From NCBI GenBank assembly GCA_022579005.1, contig MU401545.1, forward strand, positions 79,236 to 143,235: a DNA stretch of 64,000 nucleotides, in the 5' to 3' direction. The DNA is from Poronia punctata (lineage: Eukaryota; Ascomycota; Sordariomycetes; Xylariales; Xylariaceae). Positions 1 through 10,255 of this stretch are shown here, in pieces. Every line of letters begins with the position of its first letter. Position 1 is the stretch's first letter. Made by a program: the position numbers and the translations under genes. The notes beneath the pieces were generated by a model. That model searched no databases, was not told the origin of the DNA, and was given only the letters and a program-made list of their open reading frames with translations.

Positions 1-2
1 AG

Positions 3-1261
3 CAGCCCTCCCCGTCGGGCTCTGTTGATCCTCGAGCAAGAGTCAATAAACAGGTGATAGAAGAACAGAGTGCACAAGCATACGTCAGCCCAGCGAGAAG
101 GAAGAAGACCACGCCGCAACCAGCGCCTAAAGCCGAACCAGACGCAGACCTTCTATTTAGCACCTCGCTTCCATCGTCCGCTCAAGTGCTACCTCGGCGG
201 TCAGCACAACCCTCTCCAGCTCCTAAGTCGGTGTCCCAAACTTCATCAAGGCCAATTACCCCTCGGCCACCACCGCAAACCCGGAACATACCATCTTTGT
301 CCTCTTCGGTCTTGGAGGCTTCTACACGTCATCGTTTAGATGGCACGGCTCATTTTAAACGCGGCGACTATGATGCTGCACACACAGCATATACTAATTC
401 ACTGTCGGGCATCCCACAAAACCACCCACTTTGCATCGTTATCCTTACCAACCGGGCGTTAACCTCGCTGAAAACCGGCAGTCCCAAACAGGCTGTCGAC
501 GACGCAGACGCTGCGATTAGCATTATCGGCCCCACACGGGGTGAAGGCGAGAGCGTCGCGCTACCGGACGGCGAAAAGCGCGACATGAAGGATCTTTATG
601 GAAAGGCGCTCAGCCGAAAAGCAGAAGCTTTAGAGCAGATGGAGAAATGGGCAGACGCCGGAAAAGCATGGCAACAATGTGTCGAAGCCGGTGTAGGTGG
701 CCAGAATGCGATCGCAGGCCGGGAACGTTGCCAAAAAGCTCTAGCGCCGAAGCCAAAACCGGCGCCACGACCTGTCCAAGCGGCAAAGCCCCGACCCAAA
801 CCCTCGGCCATGGCTGATTTCGAACCGAAGAAAGACTCGGAAGCCGTCCAGCGGCTGCGTGAAGCTAACAGGGCTGCCGAGGCTGCCGACGATGAAAAAT
901 TCGCGCTAGGCGAAAAGATAGACGCCCGAATCGCTGCCTGGCGGGATGGTAAGAGGGACAACCTACGAGCGCTGCTTGGCAGCCTTGACCAGGTTCTATG
1001 GGAAAATAGCGGATGGAAAAAGGTGGGCTTGCACGAACTGGTCATTGCCAATAAGGTCAAGATTCACTACATGAAGGCTATCGCGAAATGCCATCCTGAC
1101 AAGGTAAGTCGTGGCCCGCCGCCACGTGCCCAGACGTGGACGCTAACGACGGTGATCAGCTTCCCCAAGACGCCGGCACCGAAACGCGGCTTATCGCGGC
1201 CACTGTGTTCGCAACTCTCAATGAGAGCTGGGATAAATTCAAGACCGACAACGGGTTATGA
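3..1261 (+). CDS. Auxilin/Swa2-like TPR and J-domain protein (5' partial)
   Basis: The reading frame is open from the left edge of the window, so the N-terminus lies outside. Exons: 3-1103 and 1160-1261. The 56-nt intron (1104-1159) starts GTAAGT, has a GCTAAC branch site and ends ATCAG. A TPR-like segment (TAHFKRGDYDAAHTAYTNSL, then a second helix pair) lies in the middle. After it come basic/Pro-rich and charged stretches and a C-terminal J domain with the HPDK loop. The intron falls directly after HPDK, and splicing gives a tail (LPQDAG...FATLNESWDKFK) typical of auxilin J domains, ending at TGA 1259-1261. Known family role: auxilins recruit Hsp70 to strip clathrin from coated vesicles. 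Without splicing the frame runs to 1319 with an unrelated tail, so the spliced form is preferred. A UBA domain and clathrin-binding motifs, usual in Swa2, would be upstream and cannot be seen. Confidence 0.85.
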
Positions 1262-3752
1262 GGATGAGGGGGAAGAGGAAAAAGAGACAAAAAGGACAAA
1301 CTTAAAAGATATGATGTAGACGACGCGTGAAACGACAGGAGATACGAGATACACGAGCTTAGCCACCACACACCCACAGCTGCATGAAATAATTCTATCA
1401 GAATGCACGACATCCAGACCTTTCAGGATTAGAAATGGTGTAGTGCATACAGCCTTACCAATAACGCCAATGACCTGCATTAGCGAAGCCACTTTATGAA
1501 ACGAGTGTTTCTGTGTGCTATTCCGTCTGCGAGGCCTCGCCCATGGAGAGAGAGCGGACAGCTCTTGATAGTGCTCAATAGTTCGAGACCATTGCATATT
1601 TACAGACTGACACGTCCTTTTATGGTTGGATTATGCAGGTAGGGACCCTTGTTGTGGCGTGTTGTGGTTGGGAGCAAGTAACTTCACTCTCACTGCTCTT
1701 GTTCAAGTTGTGCTAGTTCCTCCAGCAACCGCAAACTTCTGTCTGCTACCTCCATACACACACACCTACACGAGATCATGCTGAGGCGCCCAAGAGTCGC
1801 TATTTCTGTCTATCATTCGACAACTCTCACGAGACATTAGCGGAAAACGTTACCCAGAATCTGCCAAGACCTTAAGCTCACTTGAAAGCGGTGTGTTGGG
1901 TCTACAAAGTAGCTCTGTTTATGGTGGAAAGCAACCAAGCGAGGCGAGGCCCATCAGAATCGCCGAAGTCCGAAGCAGCGCCGTCCTTGAGCCGCATTTT
2001 ACCGGGAAACCAACAGTCAACTTGCGGCCGCGAATTACCCACTGCTTTTAATGAGATGACCCCCAGAACAGACGACATAAAATGCACGCACAAAAAGGAC
2101 CTTTACCTATATTCACGCAACTAGGTTAGATAACTACTACCTTACCTAGGCATTGTAGTTTGCGCAAAAAAAAAGGATGTAAACCCCCTTCTGAACTAAT
2201 ACACCAACAGGTAACGTAACACGTAAAAAGAGTAACTAATAACATGTTGCAACTAAAAATATTCGCATACTTGTGGTCTTTTTCTGATTTCCCCCACTGA
2301 CTGACGTCAAAGGCCGTTTAGTCCTAGCCTCAAGGCTCAGAGTAGGACCCTTGCGAGTCATTACGTGGTGCTAATGACAAGGGCGGGTTCCCCAATTCGG
2401 TAATTCGGTGACCTAGAAAAATTTATGTTTCGGGCCAAAGTTGCCCTGTCGGGGTTGGTTATTGCGGGGAAGCGGCATTGTTCGGTCGGTAGCCTGTGCG
2501 TGTAGTGGAATCCGGGGCCAGTAGCGAATGGCTAACGGTGTGCAGTGTGCACTACTGTAGCTTTAGGTTTTAAGTGGAAAGCCACCGACAAGGCCTGGCC
2601 CCCTAGTCTAGCTCAGGTTCGGGGTTCCTAAGGTGTTAAAAATATCAAACGGGATTTGTTTGGCCTCTGTTCAAGATGTCTGGGTGAAGCATACAATACT
2701 CGACGACGAAAAATAAACTGGACAACTTGTGGTGATTCCTATCGTAGGTACGAGTATCATATGTTTCTGCCGGTGTTGTTAGCGTTGTCTCGGAGGACAA
2801 TTGATGCGCTGGATGATTAGGATCGTTGTTGCCGTTATCCGAAAAATACGGATGGGAAGTCGCACCTGGTTTTCACGTGCCCTTTACACGTACACCTGCC
2901 GCGCATACCTTGTCTTGTTAGGCTTCTTAAGGGAAGCAAACTTTTCCTCAGATGCATATAAGATCTTGGCAATCGAATAGGGACCTTAAGTCCTTGATTG
3001 TCAGCTTTGCATCTGCCGTGACACACAACATATACGTGTAGGTAGAAGTGTAGGAAGAACACTTTGTATAACATACACAGCGCGGGCAACAGAAAACCAA
3101 AGCCAAAAGATAAAAAGGCTGAACCCCCAAGCTAATACCTAACAAACTTGTATGCTAGACAATTTATTACCTACCTACTATACTGTAGGGGGTTTAGGTG
3201 GTTTGAGGAAGGGGGGGTCAACTTTTATTTTTTCTGTCGCCCGCGGGGATAGAGTCTTGGCCGTATATATCTATCTAACCTGTTAGGTATAATTCGAGCT
3301 TAACACGCACCTGCATACACCTGTGGAGAAGCTGAGATGACCAGGTCGAGGTTATAGGATGATGGACGATGCGGATAGAGACAGGCCAGGCCCTTCCCCC
3401 ATTTACGCCACCATTCCCCACTACGCCTTGCCCGTATCGTCATTTCTGTACTACGAGGAGTATCGAATGACCCGAGGAAGAGATCGTCAACCGGGCTTCC
3501 AAGTTCTGGGGGAGCTGTTGGAGGATTACCAACGACGTATATAAAGCAAACCGTTGACCCCACCGGGTCAGCAAACGCGAGATTCCATTTAAACTCGGCT
3601 ATCTCGACTAGATAAGGTAGATCACGCTTCGTCTCCGGCTTTCGCATCGCGACCTCATTACTTGATCTGAGTAGGTAGGGAAGGGGCAAAACAGACGAGA
3701 GCGGCGTTGGTTATACAGAAGACGACGTGGACCTCCGAGTGTGGCCGTCACG
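1262..3752. other. Intergenic region, no supported gene
   Basis: About 2.5 kb between the auxilin-like gene and the sugar transporter. Only short overlapping ORFs on both strands occur, with no recognisable protein. It carries A-rich runs (around 2166), a TACGAGTA motif at 2749-2756 and TAGGTA-type short repeats. The right end must hold the transporter promoter. No clear TATA box was identified. Confidence 0.6.
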
Positions 3753-5572
3753 ATGGGCAAGTTCTTCGGCCTCCGAGGCAAAAGCCTCAACTGGGCTATA
3801 GGCCTCATCGCCGGCTGCGATTTCCTATTATTTGGTTACGGTAAGCCCCACTAGTCAATTCACGGACATGTCGCGTCCGGCCTTTTGGCGACCGAAGGCG
3901 AAGGGAGAAAGACAATGATGGACTAAGAAGAGGCCGCAACAGATCAGGGTGTCATGGGCGGTATCTTGACGATGCATCAGTTCCTCGACGCCTTCCCGTC
4001 TATCAACCCGGATGATCCAGCCATCGCGGGACAATTGGCTCTCAAATCGGAACGATCCACGACACAGGGCATCTCGGTCGCAAGCTACAACCTCGGCTGC
4101 TTCGTCGGCGCCGTCATCAGCATCTTCATCTCCGATATTCTCGGTCGCAAACGGATGATCATGCTCGGCACCAGTATCATGGTTGTCGGCGCGATACTGC
4201 AAGCCTCGGCTACCACTCTCCCACATCTGATCGTCGGCCGCATCATTACCGGCCTCGGCAATGGCGGAAATACTTCTACCGTGCCCACCTGGCAATCCGA
4301 GACGTCGCGCTCCCACAAACGAGGCAAGCTGGTCATGATCGAAGGCGCCCTTATCACGGGTGGAATCACGCTCTCGTACTGGATCGATCTCGGCTGCAGC
4401 TTTGCGCCCGGCAGTGTCTCTTGGCGGTTTCCCCTCGCCTTCCAGATCGTCTTCTGCATCTTCATCCTGGCCTTCATCTGGGGCTTGCCCGAGTCGCCGC
4501 GCTGGCTGATCCTGAAGAAGAGGGAAGATGAGGCGCGTGAAGTCCTGGCCGCGCTTGCGGATACAACCCTGGACGACAAACTGGTCGAGGACGACATGCT
4601 CGCGATTAGGGAAACCGTGCTCGAAATGTCCAAGGGCAAATTCTCCGATCTCTTCAAGATGACCAAGGACAGAGAATTCCACAGAACGCTTCTGGCCTAC
4701 ATGAACCAAGTCTTCCAACAGATATCAGGTATGTATTGGTGTATAGACGACGGAGCCGAATATTGTAGGTAAAATAAAAGATGCCGACTGACCTCTTTAC
4801 CCAAGGTATCAACCTCATCACGTACTACGCGGCAGTCATCTATTCCGGGTTGAACCTTGGTGGTTTCCTATCGCGTTTGCTCGCCGCACTGAACGGAACA
4901 GAATACTTCATCGCCTCTTGGCCGGCCGTCTACCTCGTCGAACGCGTTGGTCGGCGTAAGCTCATGTTATTCGGTGCCGTCGGACAGGCCGCAACCATGG
5001 CCGCACTCGCAGGGGCAGCCTCTTTGACAGGAGGCGATAACCCGCCAAAGGGTGCTTCCATCGCCGTTATCGCGCTCCTATTCGTCTTCAACACATTCTT
5101 CGCAGTCGGCTGGCTGGGTATGACATGGTTATACCCGGCAGAAATCGTACCTCTAAAGATCCGGGCGCCGGCGAATGCCTTGTCGACATCGGCCAACTGG
5201 ATCTTTAACTTTCTCGTCGTCATGATTACCCCAATCGCGTTCAACAACATCGGCTATCAGACGTACATCATCTTCGCCGTCATCAACGCCTTCATGGTGC
5301 CTTCGGTCTACTTCTTCTACCCCGAGACAGCCTACCGCTCTCTCGAGGAGATGGACGCCATCTTCCACAAGTGCCAGGGAGTCCGCGGATACTTTGACGT
5401 CGTGGGCGTCGCTAGAGAAATGCCCCAACGTTATGGCAAAAACGGCGAATTGCTTATTGCCTATGACGAGACGGAGGAGCACAAGGCTCACGTGCAGCAT
5501 CATCATCAGGACCCGCATCAGGACTCCAACAGTAGTGATGCCGAGAAGGCCATGGGCGCCAAGACCAAATAG
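3753..5572 (+). CDS. MFS sugar (hexose-type) transporter
   Basis: Exons 3753-3840, 3943-4728 and 4806-5572 give 546 residues. Intron 1 (102 nt) uses GTAAGC...CAACAG and restores the motif FGYDQGVMGG. Intron 2 (77 nt) uses GTATGT, a GACTGAC branch and CCAAG. Sugar-porter signatures seen: a GRxxxGLGNGG segment after TM4, PESPRWL after TM6, INLITYYAAVIY in TM7 and PETAYRSLEEMD after TM12. Family knowledge: 12-TM proton symporters or facilitators of monosaccharides in the plasma membrane. The substrate cannot be set from sequence. The cytosolic C-terminus has a His/Gln-rich stretch (near HVQHHHQDPHQD). The chosen ATG is the first in frame and gives a short cytosolic N-terminus (MGKFFGLRGKSLNW), usual for the family. 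The neighbours are unrelated in function. Confidence 0.93.
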
Positions 5573-6225
5573 AACAAACACACTTATTCTTCGTGATGGT
5601 GTGTTGAGAAGAAGGAAGAAGGAAAACCTGTAATGGGCCAAAAAGCATGCATATAATAATGGTGGATTTGATGAGCCCATTTTTTCCTTGGAATGTAATT
5701 TTTTTATATATATGCTTCTGGATACCCCGCCGCGCAAGTCTGAGGATGAGAGAAGAGGATATTGTTTACATACGACAAAGACTTCGACCTTGCAATGCCC
5801 ATGGATGGACAGGAAATCGGAGGCCATGTTTTACTTCCTTCTGACGATTTATCTATAAAAGATCTAGACCTAGACTTTAGTCTTCAACCAGGGCACTGAT
5901 TCCTTCGATATCATGACTAACTCATTACGTCAACAAGCATCCTATCAGTTATGTGTAGGTAAAGTACCTAGATTAGATACATGTTCATTGTAGCATTCGT
6001 AGACTACGTAGCCAACCCCCTTTTCCGAGACGACGACTGGTTGTCAATACCAACGTACGATAAGTATTCAACTTTTTGACCCCATAGACATATCAAGTTA
6101 AAGATTAACAGAAAGTAGGGCGACACATTTATCAAAAAAAAAATTGAGTGAAAAGAATTAACATACAAAAGCTGGCCCCGAGCATAAAAAGGGGTACCTC
6201 GTCTACCTACCTACCTAGTGATCGA
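5573..6225. other. Convergent intergenic region
   Basis: This 650-bp spacer separates the 3' ends of the transporter (+) and the divergent kinase (-). It is AT-rich with a run of A at 6136-6144 and a CTACCTACCTACCTA repeat near 6203-6217. No gene is supported. Confidence 0.6.
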
Positions 6226-7946
6226 TCACCAATCCGGCACATTATAAATCATCCTATCGACCCAATCCCTGATGAACTGATCCGTCTCGTTCGCAAACCT
6301 CTTATCGATCCCCTTCTTCGCCTCCTTCAACAGAACCGGCAGAGTCGGCCTCTGCGCCGGATCATGCGCCATACATCTCGCGACCGTCTCGCGAAGCTTG
6401 ACATCGACCCCGTCGTATAACGGGTTCGTGAGGATTTCCACGGCATATGTATCCGGGAGACCGGGCCATTTACGACTCTTGGGCATTAGGGTTGGGGGAA
6501 GGGGGACCCAGAGGCGGGTTATTAGTTGCCACATTGTCTGTTGTTGTTGTTTTTATTATTATTATTATTATCTTATCAGTGAGAGGAAAGGGGAAAGGGA
6601 GAGGGAAAGAGAAGGCGTAATTACGATTCCGATTCCCCAGATATTCATCTGTGGGCCGTAGTTCCCTGCTATTTTCTGCTCGGAAATCTCGGGTCCATCT
6701 TCTTCGGGGATTTCGCCGTCTCGGGTTTTTATGTGTTCCCATTCGGGACCGAATTGTTCCTTTTTTTTTGTTCCATATGATTATTATTTATTATTCTGTT
6801 CGTGTTGGTTTTTTTTTTTTTTTTTGGTAAGGTAGGATAGAGAGTGAGTAAGTGAGTGAGTGACTTACGGGTGCATAGTAGCCGTATTTAGCCCATCTGC
6901 GCATGCCGGCGTAGTAAATACTACAAAAAAAAAAGATTTGTGAGCGAGTTATATAGGTAGGTAGGTACCTTAGGTAAATAATCCCGTGAGAAAAAAACAA
7001 AGCAAAGGTTTAAAACTTACTTTCTTTTCCGCCATTTTACTTCGGTTGCTAAACCGAAATCTCCCAGCTATTTATTTTCTGTCTGTTAGCAAGTAATTCT
7101 GTCTGTGTTTTAGATTTGAAGCTTGTAGGGGTTTTTTTTTTTTTTTTTTTTTTCATGTATACCTTTAACTTTGGGATGAGTAAATGTTCATTATCTATTG
7201 CGTTGAAATCGACATTCGAAATGAAGACTGTTTTATTTCCAGGTTAGAAAAACAAGACAAAACAAAACAAAATGAGAGCTTTAACCCCAAAAAAAGGGGG
7301 GTGGGGGTTGAAGGGGGGGCAACTGACTATTATTTGGATCAATATCAAAATGAACCAGTTTTTTTGCGGCCCAACGTCTTCTGGGAACGGGTATGTCTTC
7401 AAATAACTCCCTTCCGACAATTTTGCCTTCTCGGTTGATATCTACGCCTGGTAACATGTTGTGGGTTACGGGCGGTCCTTCTCTTCGTCTGGGATGGAAT
7501 TTTCGAGGCGGGTATCTGTTTAAAAAAAAATTGTATGAGCGGGATGAATCAAAAGTAAGGTAGGTATGAATGAAAACTTACGCCATGGCAACACATGCTC
7601 GCACCACTATATATATCATCATCAGTTCAAATACAAATACAGCCGTGGGTGGAACGTCTAGGTTAGGTTACTTACTGCAAAGCCAGAATGCCCAGAGAAC
7701 TATGACGAGTATGGTCAATGATTAGTTTAGATTCTTTTTGCCCGTCACTCAAAGTGTATACAAGAACACGGCTGAAAAAAAAAAAGACGTGACGCTTCTC
7801 GGAAAAGAGGAGGGGGAAAAAAAAAGAAGTACTTACCACGGTTAGGAGCCATCTCTTCCGCTTCACCAAGTCTATTCCGCGCAAAGCATCAATCAGTTAA
7901 CCGAAAAACACACACACAAGTGGGTTAAACGAAGGAGAGAGAAAGC

Positions 7947-7981
<35 letters not shown>

Positions 7982-8845
7982 GAAAATAAAACAAGCCAAC
8001 TCACCTCCCTATAAGACCTTCCAAATCCCCATTCTCACAAAACTCCAAGAGCAGATAATCCCTATGCCAGGGATCATCTGGATTATCGGGATCATATCCC
8101 CTGACCGGTTCCATCCCTCTTCTCCTCATCTCCGCATCTTTCGCATCGCCTCTAAGTCTAGCCAGACGAATCCTCTTCCGATGTCTGGACCACTTCCTCT
8201 TTAGTTCGTTCTGGTCGAGCTTCTTCCTCGCCCGACCGAGTTTGTGTTCCCGACTCGGCACGTCCTCGCGGGACTCCGAGCCGCTGGACTCGGATGACGA
8301 ACTGGAGTCGTCGGACGATGGGATGTCGTACCCGTATGGCGGTCGGGGAGGGAGGCCGACGTATCCGGGTTCGATACCCTGGACGCAATGCGCTGCTCTG
8401 TCGTGGTGCTAGACTTTTATCAACACCCACACACGTCCACTCCTTATCCCCGAGAAAAAAGAAAGAAAGAAAAAAAAGAACATACCCTAACAGCCGTAAT
8501 CTCATCCCTCAAAATGGAATCCTCCCACCCATACAGCGAGACCTTGACAACCATATTGAAATCCTTCCTCCTCGCCAGCTCGAGATAGTGATACTTTAGC
8601 GCGAGCCCGTTCCCGCCCCAACCAAGCGGCTTCACGAACTCCCAAAAGGGGAAACTCGAGAAATACCCCTCCACCTCTCGAAATCTCGTCCTGGCCCTCT
8701 CCGCCGACGGCCCCAGGGCAACTTCGGGCCCGAGGAGGATTCGATTGGGGTTGTAGGCGTCTCCTCCGCGCACGACTCTTCTTTCCCAGGGCTCGTTTGC
8801 TTGGTTCTTGGGCGGACGGAGTTTTACCCTGCCTGGTTTGGGCAT
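6226..8845 (-). CDS. Divergent protein kinase-like protein, 11 exons
   Basis: Exons (minus strand): 8845-8486, 8408-8005, 7871-7837, 7699-7676, 7606-7582, 7515-7328, 7227-7163, 7067-7021, 6920-6869, 6759-6625, 6537-6226. They sum to 1647 nt (548 residues). Each join uses GT-AG, mostly GTAAGT or GTGAGT donors, and keeps frame. Kinase elements: a glycine loop GWGGNG (75-80), the VVK lysine (K101), a helix-C glutamate candidate E115, a catalytic loop HFDIDPNN (338-345; D340 and N345 present, the usual Lys is Asp342), and GDFGLA (D370). A C-lobe end with ARCMAHDPAQRPT follows. An acidic Ser/Asp-rich insert and a basic insert lie between residues about 150 and 215. It resembles the fungal-expanded, poorly characterised kinase families; I do not recognise an orthologue. 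Three exons are only 24-35 nt. The introns are full of simple repeats. ATP binding looks possible; substrate and activity are unknown. Confidence 0.85.
7947..7982. repeat. GAGAGT microsatellite inside a kinase intron
   Basis: About six copies of a GAGAGT-type hexamer lie within the 133-nt second intron of the divergent kinase (7872-8004). Other introns of the same gene hold T, A, (AAT) or (GTGA) runs. Confidence 0.85.
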
Positions 8846-8940
8846 TGGTCGGTTCCCTTATAGATAGATAGATAGTTATTATATTGGGGGGTTTTTTTTA
8901 TACCAACCTAGGCAAAACGAGAAAGAGAGAAAAAAAAAAA

Positions 8941-9068
8941 GGGGGTGGGGGGGGGGGGGGGGGGGGGTTTGTTGTTGACACACACCAGTTTTTATTATTC
9001 CTTTTAATAGTCTTTTCCAGTGGCCATTTAGACGTGTATTATTTTAGATAATTTTTTANNNNNNNNNN

Positions 9069-9106
<38 letters not shown>

Positions 9107-9123
9107 CCCCCCCCCCCCCCCCC
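8941..9123. other. Assembly gap with flanking homopolymers and a duplicated flank
   Basis: A G-rich run (8941-8967) is followed by about 92 nt (8967-9058), then ten N (9059-9068), then about 55 C with one G (9069-9123). The sequence right of the C run (9124 to about 9215) is an ungapped, imperfect copy of 8967-9058. This looks like a scaffold join whose two contig ends overlap but were not merged, so base order here should not be trusted. Confidence 0.9.
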
Positions 9124-9441
9124 GTTTGTTCTTGACTCACTCCAGTTTGTATTATTCCTTTTAATAGTCGTATCCTGAGGCCATTTAGACGTGACTTCTG
9201 TTCGATAATTGTTGAATTCCCAATTTATTTCTCGCCATTTTTCTTTGAAACCACTTGGTAATCGTCTGCCACCCTCGAAGTCTGATGATGCGTATGTTAA
9301 CACCCGACCCTGACCTTGACCCTGACCTTGATCCTGACCCTGGCCTTGATCCTGACCCTGACCTTGACCCTGACCCTGGCCTTGATCCTGACCCTGACCC
9401 TGACCTTGGTCTAGAATAATAGTTGATTCCGAGCTCGACAT
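9124..9441 (-). CDS. Gln-Gly repeat protein, truncated at the assembly gap
   Basis: An ATG at 9441 opens a frame whose first 11 residues (MSSSESTIILD) are followed by about 35 residues of alternating Gln-Gly with some Asp-Gln (coding repeat at 9306-9409). About 55 residues of ordinary composition follow (for example GGRRLPSGFKEKWREINWEF), and the frame then runs into a polyglycine stretch that is the C homopolymer beside the gap. The real C-terminus is therefore missing. The ORF is on the same strand as the divergent kinase and directly upstream of it. I do not recognise a family. It could be a real short gene, an exon of a longer one, or a chance reading of a minisatellite; the non-repeat half has a codon-like look but no homology I can name. 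Confidence 0.4.
9306..9409. repeat. CCTGAC/CTTGAC minisatellite
   Basis: Six-base units CCTGAC, CTTGAC and CTTGAT are repeated for about 100 bp. On the minus strand they read as Gln-Gly and Asp-Gln codon pairs of the truncated ORF. The length is a multiple of six with no frame breaks, as expected if it is translated or young. Confidence 0.9.
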
Positions 9442-10255
9442 TTTTTTATTTTTATTTTTCTTCAAGGGGGGATTAGTATTATGTGTTGGTATTACCTATG
9501 TGACTTGTACAAGTATGGGCAAGATGAGAGTGTGAGATGGCAAGCTATATTAACTTTTGCCTTGCACTACGACAATAAGCAAGGCAAGGAAGTAAATCAT
9601 GCTAGCATTTTGCTTTGCTGTATAGAAGGGGTGTTGGTTTGTTGTTGGGTTGAAGGACAAAGAAGATACCTTTTGTTGAACAACAAAGTCAAGGCTGCAG
9701 CTTTCTAAAAGTGTTGTTAGACTTTCTTGTTAAGATGCTAAACCCATCTTTGTCATGACGCCGCTTTCAGTACTATTGTCGTGTCTGAAAAGGAACTTAT
9801 CCTGCCAGGGATGGAAGGACAAATTGCACATCAACCTACAAACAACACCATATTTTAAAGAATTGCAATTTGACAAAGCCCACACCTATATACATTTTTT
9901 GTATTACAAACTGAACATAGTGTGAATTCATCGCGTGTGATCATAGTCTTTTGGGTATCATCCATCCTTGGTCTTCCGCCCAAATGCCTGACCACTTAGT
10001 TTCAAGGGCAATCCCGTCAACGCCTTTTGTACGCCTTATATTGTCATCACAGTGGGCTCGGTTCCAAACGTGCAATAACGTATAAGCGGCCCAGCTGTGG
10101 GGCAGAATGTTGCCTCTGCAGAACCTTTCCATCGTGGATTCTATTCGGGACAAGGGATTTATAGAAAAAGAAGAGCAAGGCAGGAAAGCAGTCCTCTTGT
10201 GTGCTGGAACCTGGACTAGGCAACTGAAATCAGTTCATTCGATACCCTTACCCAA
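9442..10255. other. Intergenic region with one doubtful 63-residue ORF
   Basis: No firm gene. On the minus strand an ATG at about 10132 opens a 63-codon ORF ending at 9941 (start MERFCRGNIL, end QGWMIPKRL). A TATAAAT sequence lies about 35 bases upstream of its ATG. I do not recognise the product, so it is noted but not called. Confidence 0.4.

Noticed and set aside
3300..3689. 129-codon minus-strand ORF upstream of the sugar transporter.
   Set aside because: No recognisable domain, overlaps other ORFs in several frames, and lies in the promoter region.
8360..8385. GGGTTCGATACCC resembling a tRNA T-loop.
   Set aside because: It lies inside exon 2 of the divergent kinase and no acceptor or anticodon arm can be built around it.
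9941..10153. 70-codon minus-strand ORF (63 from the ATG) with an upstream TATAAAT.
   Set aside because: The composition is plausible, but there is no recognisable family or splice partner. It is kept only as a note in the intergenic entry.
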